64,000 nt of DNA from Rhizodiscina lignyota. Taxonomy: Eukaryota; Ascomycota; Dothideomycetes; Aulographales; Rhizodiscinaceae. Where the stretch lies: NCBI GenBank assembly GCA_010015805.1, contig ML978136.1, positions 496,001 through 560,000 on the forward strand. Reading direction: 5' to 3'. This document shows, in pieces, positions 53,685 through 64,000 of the stretch. Below the pieces are notes generated by a model. It did not search any database. It saw nothing but the letters and a program-made list of their open reading frames with translations, and had not been told where the DNA came from. Every line of letters starts with the position of its first letter. The stretch's first letter is position 1. The position numbers and the translations under genes are program-made.

Positions 53685-56524
53685 CTTTCAGGAGCTTGGG
53701 GTTTGGAGGAGCCTGTGTTCATTTTTACGCAATTGCTAAGAAGACAGAGGTACTAAGAGATTCCATAGGATGAGTGAAGACGTTACTTTGTACAAAACCA
53801 GATATCAAAATGCTGTAGAATGATGCTACAAACCGTTCGTTGCATGCCTTGCTTAACAGTTTACTATGTGCGTGAAGCCGCATCACAGTGACTACACACC
53901 ACGGACCAGTCTGAAACCGACATATGGCATTTAAGTTCCATATACAGCAAGTCCAGCTCAGCAAGGCCAGTTTATGCAATGGAACCAAACTGCCCAATGG
54001 AAAACTCCAAAAACATGGCAACATATCTTCGGTATACTTCCTTCACCGAAGCCCTACATTCAGACAAAACGCCGACTACCCGGAGGGCTGCAATCAGCGA
54101 ACTCCGATTTGACGCCCAGCGCCATCATTTCTCAATCTTCTCATTCTTCCTGCCCACATCGTAGTCCAGATTCACCACACGCGCACGGCACGTCGTTCCG
54201 CATGCATGATCGTCCTGCAAGCAACACTCGAAGCGCCCACCTCGCCTTCCCACATGCGAACATATCTCCGGAGTTGGCCCCGTTCTCACCAACTGTGCCA
54301 CAGGAGCAGTAGCAGTCATGTACGTACCTGACTGCTCTCTCGTATCCTCATCCTTATGCCCCAGTGATGGTGTGGTGTCACACACCGGGAGCCTGGAATT
54401 GCCGAGCGCTCATGCAGCATGCCAATATCTGAATCGAATCTCAACCTTATTTGCGCGAATCAAAGAAAACGCTGCTGCTCAATTTTGTGACCGTACCTCA
54501 TCTAGTCTCGATCGCAGAAGGCGGTAGGAGGAATTCGAGGCCGCCTTATCCTTACGAAACGCATGAATCGCTTCTCCTTCATCCACTCAAGCTCTGCTCA
54601 TGACTCTCCTCCCTGGTTTTTTTTCTCTCCACGCTCCCATCAAATCTCGACACCTGCGCCGCAGGCCAAGTGGCATCACCTCATCACTCATCGTCACCTC
54701 CAGCACCTCCACCACCATCAGCGTCTGCAAATTCTCCGCGTTATGCGCGAATTCCCCCAAGAAAAGGGCTCGCCCCACGCGGGCACCACCAACCCCATCG
54801 AGAGCCGCCATACTCAGCAACTCGCATCAAATCACCACCCACCACCTCCGTTTCCAGCGCACCAATGCTGGAAAATGCAACGCCTTTCTCTGTAACTTTT
54901 CGGTAAGCGACGCAGAGATCAAGCAAGATCCCTTCTCGTCCGGCACACTCCCGCCAATCTGGCAGCAGGGCAACGCGGACCGGCGCAGCGGCTCGTCTTC
55001 CACCCGCACCTCCCTTGCCCTCCACCAGAAGCAGCTGGCAGCTTCGGTAGGTGGACGCTGTCGTGCCGCTGGAGATGGAAAAGCTGCCCTGGCTCTACTC
55101 TCTGTGCCCTGAAGAGGGAAGTCGCTCAAATGAGAAATTTGTCGTGTCATCTGCAGTGCAGTTTTTCTCTTCATCTCATCCCATCGGTTTCTGGGAAGGT
55201 GGATGAGGCTGTCACAACCAACCCCACACGCTCTCCGCGCCCCAATCCGTTTTCCGCATGCGAATGCGAGGCCTGATAGTGGTTGGAGCGCCCGTGAGAG
55301 GCTCGTGGTTCGGGAGACGTGATTGAATTGGTCGAAAAATTCGATTGTTTCCGCCGAAACTGCGCTGCGCACACTCGCCGATTGCGTCAAGCATCGCTCG
55401 CATTTGACCTGCAAACCCTCCTGCAGTCACGCTGCGCGCCCATTTGCGTCAGAGTGCTTGAAAATTTGACCGTTGAAGCCTTTGTCTGCCCGGCGAGGAA
55501 ACGCTTTGGTGGAACTGGGCTAGGTTCCAGAGCACTCCCCTCCGGATTCGAGCCCACAGTATTGGACCGCCCGCGTGGTGATCAGCATCATCAGTACGCT
55601 TTGGAGATTGATCAGCGATGCGAGTCGAGATATTGGAAACTCAGAGGCGTCGTCGGTTGGTCGGCGCAACATCGCTTGCGATCGCAGCCTGTTTCTTGAA
55701 TGCCCATGCCCTCCCCAGCTGAAGATCCGATCTTATCGCGACCGCTCCGCTCGGAGGCGTCCGATTGTCCAGCTCGAGGTGTGGAGGCGTATAGATAAAC
55801 GTTGTCGACTCCTCATTCAATCGAGTCACGTTTAAAGGGTCGTGGGCCGCGGAGATGTCGGGCGCTTCCGCCAGTCGACTCCTGTGTGCTCACCTGCCAT
55901 CTGGCAGGCATGACAGCTCACAGCTGTGCAGCTCGTGACGGTGCGTTGAACTCAACTGCATCAGATAGACATGAGAACACAGGGCAAAGAAGAATTTTAT
56001 GTCTAATTTCGCGAGCGTCGAATTATTGGGGTATCAACTAAGAGTAACCACAATGCCTCCAGCCTTCGATGATTATTTTCTAAGAGGCGAGGCTGCGCTT
56101 CCCTTCCTTGGGAGTGACCGTGGGCAAAGCGAATGCAAAAGCCAAAGCCAATGTTATGCCCCCAAAATCCGAAAACAAAGGCCAAATCGAAACAGGAAAG
56201 AAAGGGTAAAATACAGTCATAAATCATAGACCCAGAGTTCCATCCCATCAGTGCTGCCTCCCAGTCCCAAGGTCCCAAGTGACCTTGCTCCGATACCTAG
56301 CCCGGGAGCAGCGACAGTGGCGCTCAACCTGCGACTTGATTGCGCCTTCCATCTAAAATCCCTTGAATATCATAAGCCAGGTTCGTTTGGAAGGATATTG
56401 TTTGTTGTTCATCGTATCGTGATCTCGTGAACACCGCCGACGCCGATTCCGGTTCTCAAATGAATTTTGTCAATGAACCGAACTCCTCGAATATCAGAGC
56501 GTCCGACATAACGGGCCCTCGCAT
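53685..56524. other. Gene-free stretch of 2.8 kb between two 3' ends
   Basis: The flanking genes point toward each other, so no promoter is needed here, and it is long for a convergent pair in this window. Many open frames overlap on both strands (for example 54600-55112 plus and 54827-55414 minus) with Arg/Ser/Pro/Cys-rich, low-quality sequence. I see no transposase, reverse transcriptase or tRNA. Confidence 0.5.
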
Positions 56525-58391
56525 TTAGAACATCTTCCTCTCAGGGAAGGCCGAATCTCCGAAACTATGCAGGCCATGGCCATTGAAGTCGTAAGCATGG
56601 CCCTGCACAGGACCGCCAGCAGCAGCGCCAAAGTCGTCCTCGCTCACAGTGCTGGATCGACTACTCCGACTCTGTAGCTGGACGCTAGACGGGCCGCGCT
56701 TCATCACCCGGCCGCCCATGACACCTCTCGTCGGGCTGACGGGTGCTGAAGCGGCGTGAGGTGGAGGAGTTCTGGAGCCCATGGAGCTAGGGTGGTGCAT
56801 ATGATCGTTGGAGCCGCCGGCGTTGGTCGAGATACGGCGGTCTTTGCCGCGGCCTTTGATGCCTTTGTTGGAGTTCTTGTAGAGCGAAGCAAAGTACTCC
56901 CAAAGATCCTTGTCGGCGACTGTGACCGGGTCGCCTTCAGAAATGGAGGCGAACTTCGTAGCGAGGTAGCGCAGTGTTTGGGCATGGAACTTGTTTTGGT
57001 GAGACTGGTAGACTGTTAGTGGACTGTCCTAATAGCAACGATGAACGACCGAAAATCATCAACAAGTCGACGCAAAGTTGCCATTACTAAGAAAATTGTT
57101 TGTCATATCCATAGACAATACGAGAGTAATTCCCTGACCGGACTGAGAGAGACGAAATGGGGGACCATCAATCGCCACAGCACGTGAAAGGAGCGAAGGA
57201 ATATCGGCCCGTATTGCCGCCTAGGAAACTTTCGAAACACGGAAGGAAAAACGAAAACAGGCGAAGCTCGTTGATGGATGTCGCGACAAAACAAATATGA
57301 AACTCACCTTCAAATTGCCTAGTTGGGTGAACTGTTTGCCGCATTCGTCCAATTTGCAGGTAAATGGTTTAATCTGCTGGTGGACGATCTTGTGCGCCCT
57401 GACATTGCCACGCTGCGCAAAGGCTTTGCCGCAGATGTCGCAGTTGTAAGGTCGCTCACCAGTGTGACGGCGTTCGTGGGTCTAAATTGGAGTGTTAGCC
57501 TTACGAGTCCTAAGTGACATGTGGCCGAAAAAGCGTACCTTGAGATTGCCAAGCTGAGAAAATCGCTGGCCGCAGGAGGGTTCTTTGCAGACCTGAGATA
57601 AGAATATGTCAGAAGTGCGCACTAATGCCGTGTTTACATCATGTACGTACAAATGGTTTGACTCCGGTATGCGCCCGCTTGTGGATCTCGAGATGCGTCT
57701 TCTGGTAGAAGCTCTTGTTGCAGTCCGGAATATCGCATTGGTATCGTTTTCTGGTCTTCTGGACGCTCTTTGGTGCTTCAACTGGAGCGGGCATTGCCTG
57801 CCTGGCCGGCTGTTGTTGCTGCTGGGTCTTGGGCGGTGTTGAATGCGTCTTGGCCTGGATGGCTTTCATGAGAACATCGACATCTGTGTTAAAATTGATG
57901 AGTCCGTTATCAGAGTCGCTCGAGTTTGAACTTCTGTAGTCATCCATGATAGAATGGTCGTTAAACAGTTGGCTTGGTTGGATGGGCGAGCTGTCCTCAG
58001 TCTTGATGGACGGGCTTCGGTGTGCGATGCCCGAAATGCTGTTTCTGGCTTCTCTTACGTGTGGGACGGCGCTCGAAAGATCGATGGCACCAGGGAAGGT
58101 CGCAGAATGGGAGAGGGATGGTGGTGCATATGTGACCGGCACTTGGTGCTGAACGTTATATGGGTTAATTGAGAGCGTCTCGAAGCCGTAGGCGCCGGCC
58201 TGGAAGGGAATTTGATTTTGAACAGTGTTCCCAAATAGAGGAACTGTCAGATCAATATGTGTCGGATGGTAGGATCGCGGATTTGAGGGTGCGGTGGTAG
58301 TTGGCATATAACCAGACATGCCCATGTGCATCTGGCCCGAGGAACGTCGTTGCCAGAGACCTGGGTGCTGCGGAGCTACAATTGCTGCCAT
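56525..58391 (-). CDS. C2H2 zinc-finger transcription factor (Azf1-like)
   Basis: 482-aa regulator with four C2H2 fingers in tandem. Exons 58391..57651, 57592..57539, 57481..57308 and 57004..56525. Finger 1 ([12 protein letters not shown], about 218-240) ends exon 1; finger 2 ([24 protein letters not shown]) is split between exons 2 and 3; finger 3 ([19 protein letters not shown]) is within exon 3; finger 4 ([25 protein letters not shown]) is split between exons 3 and 4. A conserved stretch after the fingers ([31 protein letters not shown]) marks the Azf1-like ascomycete group. The N-terminal 200 residues are Ser/Pro/Gln-rich. The last intron (303 nt) is far longer than others here. Azf1 in yeast links carbon source and wall genes; the role here is open. 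Confidence 0.9.
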
Positions 58392-61300
58392 TGCAGCGTT
58401 GAGAGGATTGACTGAAGGAACAGGATGATTCCGTTGCTCTGGTCAGAGTTCCAGAGCGTAAACCAAGCAGGTGGAGCGTTGACAACAATAGCGTGGTAGA
58501 CTGGAGAGCTCGACAATGAGGACTGGTACAATGGTATGCACAGTGATATGCTCAAGTAGTACAAGAAAGTCGATATGAGTATTTGTGGAGAAAGACTGGT
58601 GGAGAAATATACAACTCGTGTGTTGGTCGTGGAGTTCTGGTCCGGGAGATTGGGGCAGTGGATAGGGAGGAGCGTTTACATACATATAGCTGTCCGTACC
58701 ACATCCCACGAGTGAGTGAGTGGCAGCCCGGGGGATGACGAAGTTGTGGGACACAAGGGAGAGCTACCTCACACTAGCATCCCTCCACCAAGCCAGGACG
58801 GGGGAACAAAGCGCACGGGGATCTCGACTCGCATCCAGGGCCAACAGGAAAGCCGCGCGCCCATGCATGGGGGCAGAGGAGTGATGAAAGTGCGGCCAGG
58901 GCAGTTGATGATGTTGCCCGTCGAAGGCGGCATGGGGGCAATCCAGCTTGCGATGTGCCCTCGATGCCTCCCACGACTGGCAGGGGCGGGATGCGCTTTG
59001 ATGAAATTTTTGGGAATGCTCGAGCAGCAGAGATCCTGGTCGGGTTCCTCAAGATGGGAGATTCGCAAGGGAGGCCTTGCACGAAGCCGCCAGAGTGCAA
59101 ATGTGGTCTAACAGCGTAAAGCTTCCCCCATCCACCATTACCAGCCCGTGCTGGCGCGCTGCCTCTGCGGAGAGGCTTGGCGTTCTGCTCACCGAGCACT
59201 TTGGAAATGCGGAAAATATGAGAGGTTAATTGCTCAAGTGGGGGTCTTGCCGCACATAGCGAAGGAATTGCGCTGCTGGTATGGTGGAATTGCTGGAGAG
59301 CAGCGCTTCGCCTTGGCTTACCCGAAGCAGATGCGTTACTCGAGCGAGGCGAAGGAGGCCTTCTGACATGTCTCTCGGGCAGTAATCTTGCGCCATCCGA
59401 TATCAGACTACCGGTTTTCGAGTTCTACAGCTGTATTTGTGCCGCATCGATCTTACCGCCGTCGCGTCGGATCGCGCGCCAGCTTTGGCTGATCACGGCG
59501 AGTGAGGCTGCGAGAGGCGCCTGTGTGATCTTAGTCAACCATTTCCTTCGCAGGGATTCATACAATACGATCCGATCGGCCTGCTAATGTTATTATTGAT
59601 GTATCCGAACGCTGGAGCAGCGGCCGAATCCGATTCTGAAGCTGTGGCACTCCCTGCGAGCTCACCGTCTCGCAGTTGTACGAGTTCGCCGTCTCTCACG
59701 CACCAGACTCGCTCGCCTTTGCGGATTGGCTGCAGACACGAACTGCTAGATCGCTCCCTGTCTCGATCACGTTGGGAGGGTGTCGCAGGCACCCCGGCGA
59801 GCATCTTCGGGGCAGATTGGCGACGTGCCATTTGCTATCCGCTCTACACAACACGCGCCCCGTACGCGGGGATTTCTGCCCGCCATCACGGATTCATCAC
59901 ATCGACCTTTCCAAGATTGATTTTTCATGCTTCACGCGGAATCAAGCCCTTCCGCGCCGTCATATCGTCGCACGCCCAAGGCGCCGCCAAGTGCACGCGA
60001 TACGCTTATTGCCGGCGGCACGATGCTCGCTTCCATTCTGACAGCCAATTTCACCGCGCTATAGAGGCAGCGCGGTTGACGGATCTCGCCAACTACTGCA
60101 CCGGCGGCGTGGGACAACGGCGAGCGGAATTCGGGAGCGAAGTTCTAAAGCAGCTTATGGCTGCTCCAACAGGCAACTGAAACAATCAGAGCCTTGTGTC
60201 CAAACCGGGCCACATCCGGAAACTCCTTCGCCTCTGCCCGGGATATCGGGAGATTTGGTCCTCGTAATGGCCATTACCGACCTTCTCTTTCTGCACTTCA
60301 CAACCTGGATGATAGACACAAGGATGATTCCCCACCCGTCAGATCGAATGGCAGGTCACTCTACAAGGTGCGAGCCGAGCACCGTACAATCAGGACCACA
60401 TCATAATTGATCGTGCTCACCATCAGCATCGTACACGTCGAGAATTGCAAGACACCACATACGCCACCAAACAACAGCTTTACTGCTCTGCGGAGCTGGC
60501 TCACAAGACACCCGTTCTCAGCGCGGCGTCGACGCAAATCAGAGCAACCCGACAACTTGGGTCGGCTGGACCTGGTGCACGCGGGCTGCCCAGAGCGCAC
60601 AGATATCTGTGCGTCGTGTTCGAAGAAGTAATTCTATTATCCAACGCGGAGCCCGCCTATCAACGGCACGCCGCTCTCCTGGAGCGTGCGTCTCCACACC
60701 GTCAAGCCTCAAGCCATCTGCCGCCAGATCCCACGCCTTCGACCCGGCAGCATGGTTCGGGACCTCTGCAGCGTGTCCCGCACTGCAAACCGCCTACAGA
60801 AAATAGAGCTTGCCGCCAGCCGCGATGTTCATCTGGATGCATTGCATTTTGGGCGCCTTGCTGCCGCTTAATTCGCTGCGCCTGTCCTCATGACAAAGAA
60901 TTGCGTGAATCTTCCTCCTTCCACCTCGCTCCCGTGTAGCCGCACATCTATCCCAAGTAGTCGGGATGCATACTGCTGAGCTTCGCTGCTGTTTGCGGCA
61001 GCCCAGACCATGACTGCGTGCGCACGAGCAAGAGGCGTCCGTCTCATTGGAACAAACCCTGGGTCTCTTCTTCATCATGCGTGAACGAAGGATCCGCCAA
61101 GTGTACCTCTTCAGGTACAAATGTACGTGGACTTTGTGCTCACACAACCTCCATTTCAAAATGCCTTTGATGGACCTCGAGACTATTGAATGTCTCGACA
61201 GGAAACCATCAATTGCTCGGTTTCGGTCGTTTTCCGACGAATTTCGGGCTGCTAGATGGATGCTTTATCCATATTAAGGCTTAAGTAGTCTGCTCCAGGT

Positions 61301-64000
61301 CCTTGCAACCGACCTCTCTCGGCCCGTCCGCTCGACGCCATCAATTGACCGCGCCGTTATCCCATGCTCGCGGATACGTTCCCCGGTTTGGCCCAAATCC
61401 GCAGATCTCCACCACGAGTCTTAACAGTTTGCGACCCAGCTTAATGGGCGTATCGAGACCAGACGAATCGGCTTGGCCAAGACGTTGCGTGCCCTGTTCG
61501 CAGAGAGCAATCGAGCAACCTCATCGCCTTCCGGATCGCATTGCCCTTGCATGCCCTTGCAGAGGTCCAGTGTGTCGGCATGCTCTAGGTCGCCTAAACG
61601 CTGGCTTGTTCCAGGGGCAGTACATACTGGAGATGTCCGATTCATGGTCTTGAGTAGAGCTGAAAGAGGACAGAGAGCAATCACGCGCAGAAATGCTGCG
61701 ACTTGGAATCGTCACACGACTATTGCCCTACGCCCCTGAGATATGCATCAGTTGATGGCTTGCGTTCTGCGATGCTGCAAAATTTGATTGATCTGAGGGA
61801 TGCACCAGATCCGAACAGTGTGAGCCGTTCGGCGATTTTCTCATTGCTCATTATTGTTCGCTTCGCGAAGAAGCGAGTGGGTAGACGGGACGACCAGACG
61901 AGTGTTTCAGCAAACCAGCGAGTAAGAGGGTCGTGCACCTTGTCATCACAGTTCTGAGGCATGGCGTCCCGTTCCCCTCAACAACACCACCTGCCACTGG
62001 CACTGGCGGGCAGACTGTAACACTTCAAAGATCCACTGGCGGCCCTGTCGCCATTTCTATTGCCCCTCGTCAGGCCTCGAACTCTTCCGTCGTTCATCCC
62101 GTCTCATGATACAAATACAGTGATTCGATCCGGCCTGGGCAGGGCAAGCCTGAGAAACGGTGTTGATTCATCGAGCGTTTCAATCGCTTCCAAACCTTCC
62201 CAATATCAGCCTGAAAAGCAGATGTCACGAAGTCCACAGGCATCGCAGCAGCTATGACGTTCGAGTTTATCGAGTTGCCAAATTCGGGGCAAGTCTCCGT
62301 TCGGGAACGCTTCATAAGCGACTGCTACGGGGATTGCAAACCTTGCGAGTGCGACACAAAAATCTCACCGCGCGCGCTCTTCTGTCTCTATGAACCCCAG
62401 CAGTAAATGTTTCAGATGGCACAGATGCAGCGCGCACCCCATTTGTGTCGCGAATCGGCCGTCACTTTCCTCTCTCGGAGCCGACTCCAGCATTCAACAG
62501 CTTCTGAACCCTGCCGAAGATGCCGATTCTATACAGATCAAGGGGATCTTTTCATGGATAGTAAGCACTTCTCAATGCTTCTCAATGCTTCATGAACGTT
62601 ATTGAGCAGGTTCGCACTCGCGTCTCGCTTCGATAGTTCCACGCGACAATGACGTTGCAGTTCCATTACCGCGCGGTACCAATTTCTGTCGCGTGCGTTG
62701 TGGTCGGCAGTTGTTCAACAGTTCGACGTGGTATTTAACAATCCCACCACCACCTTTTGCATTTGTTCACCTCCGTGCCACTCTCTTGACAACCAGGCAT
62801 TGCCTTGGTTTGGCGATTTGCAAGGCCTGGTCGCGACTCAAAATGCCCGCGCAGTCCGCGAGCTACCCCGGCGAATAGCAGGAGGTGTCTTCAAGGGACG
62901 CCAAGTTTCTAAATTCTATATTGAGAATCCATTTGTTTGAGTGGAACTGGATGTTATAGACATGGGTGAGATCATATAGGGTTGGCCAATAGCTCAATTT
63001 CTTGTTTGATATTCCAATTCGAGCTTTCATGAATCATGGCGCTTCGGATTCAATATTCACGTTTTCTTTTCAATCTCCGCCCTCACAAAACAACATCTCT
63101 CATAGACACATCTCGTATCGCATAAGTGGTGGCGCAATGCCTTCTCTTGCCCGATCGCTCGGAATTGCGCTCGTGGCCTCGATCACAAGGCTCCAGTGGA
63201 TCATTGCGATGTGCACAGTCTGCGAAGTTCGCGTACGGCGCAAAACAACCACGAAAGCATACGCCAATCACACGCTTCGGAACCGATCCGCGAAGCCTAT
63301 TGAGCCTCACCACCTTGGGCAGCTTGGGCAGCTGCAGGGCCTCCAACAGGCCGATATTCCCCGCCGCTTTGACACACATTGATCTCCATGTGAGGCGTGT
63401 GCCAAGGGCAGCTAATAGCTCCGAGAGAAACAAGATCTAGACACCTTGTCTAGGGCTGCACCGACCGATCGAAAAGCAACCACCTGGCTTCACGGCGCGG
63501 GATCCGAACGACCAGGTAAGTCGGCGAAGGCACTCTGTGCATAAATGAGATGGTCCACTGAATGAGCAGTATTACCACCATCTCATGGATTTCCCAGAAC
63601 CTAGCTACCAGATCGAGTTCCAACTGCATCACGCTTCGGTATGGTCGCTCGAATCACACACGAAAGGCCCAATCCGCTCTTGTGCTGTGCACTTCTGCGA
63701 ACGGGCCTGCACCTTTCACTTACTCATCTCTTTCATCACTTCTCTCAATTCAGATTTTGCACTTACCAGACTCTCACTCACCCGCAGGAGCTTTCGGTCC
63801 CGTGACTCCAATCACAGCTCAAATCCATCCCAGAACGGTGTTGAAGCCCTGGGATGTATTCCTGATAAGATTGTCTGGCCCCAGAGATGCTCGCGCGTTG
63901 TGAGGGTTTCCAGTGGGCAAGAGCAGAGCATAGGCACTGCCCGCATCGACTTTTCACGACTACCAGAATCAGGAAACCAGATGTCCGGGGTCATTGCTCA
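58392..64000. other. Gene-free stretch of 5.6 kb to the window end
   Basis: This is upstream of the C2H2 regulator. Open frames overlap on both strands throughout (longest 59587-60180 plus, 197 codons) with Arg/Ser/Cys-rich sequence, no intron-consistent extension and no family motif. Small repeats occur, such as two CTTCTCAATG units at 62568-62587. I found no tRNA, rRNA, transposase or LTR. It may be a long regulatory region or non-coding transcript zone, or a gene may begin beyond the edge. Confidence 0.5.

Noticed and set aside
54827-55414. 195-codon minus-strand frame
   Set aside because: Overlapped by long plus frames; Arg/Cys-rich composition and no family resemblance.
59587-60180. 197-codon plus-strand frame
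   Set aside because: A second frame overlaps it over most of its length, it has no domain, and no splice-consistent extension was found.
63480-63520. Minus-strand sequence resembling a tRNA B box (GTTCGGATCC)
   Set aside because: The flanking bases do not form a T stem and no A box or acceptor stem was found at the right distance.

Overview
The window is nuclear DNA of a filamentous ascomycete. Genes are split by short GT-AG introns (mostly 45-80 nt, often with a CTRAY branch site), they lie on both strands at about one per 2.4 kb, and the housekeeping genes are of the kind found in Pezizomycotina. A scattered set of F-box-like genes (LPxELRxxIY motif) suggests Dothideomycetes, but that placement is inference. 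I find 27 protein genes. I see no rRNA, convincing tRNA, CRISPR array or intact transposon.

Layout. 1-7 kb: edge-truncated copper amine oxidase, GFA-type zinc protein, small membrane protein, the CCR4-NOT deadenylase CAF1/POP2, and the complex I subunit NDUFB3 divergent from it. 8-17 kb: dienelactone hydrolase, an unrecognised fungal protein, RIT1 (initiator tRNA ribosyl-phosphate transferase), a Zn2Cys6 regulator. 17-29 kb: intronless bacterial-type alpha/beta hydrolase, F-box-like/TPR protein, KNR4/SMI1, a secreted Cys-rich protein, an F-box protein. 29-41 kb: YTP1-like membrane protein, peptidyl-tRNA hydrolase, F-box-like protein, VPS18, an F-box-like gene with an in-frame stop, a secreted phytase-like esterase. 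41-58 kb: heat shock factor, VPS45, ERG3, glutathione transferase, F-box-like protein, DEDDy exonuclease, C2H2 regulator. The last 5.6 kb and 53.7-56.5 kb have no gene I can support.

Functionally this is a mixed chromosomal segment, not a biosynthetic cluster. Related themes recur without being an operon: vesicle traffic (VPS18 in HOPS/CORVET, VPS45 as SM protein), RNA and translation (CAF1, RIT1, PTH, exonuclease), stress and cell wall (HSF, KNR4, GST) and sterol synthesis (ERG3). Exon boundaries were placed by reading splice sites and family conservation, without transcripts.

No clearly new multi-gene system is visible. The observations most worth following are the duplicated zinc-finger exon structure, the stop-free 57-nt intron in VPS45, the F-box-like gene carrying an in-frame TAA, the secreted protein with a twice-repeated DTC-W-C-W motif, two hairpin (MITE-like) elements, and a repeat pair differing only by transitions.
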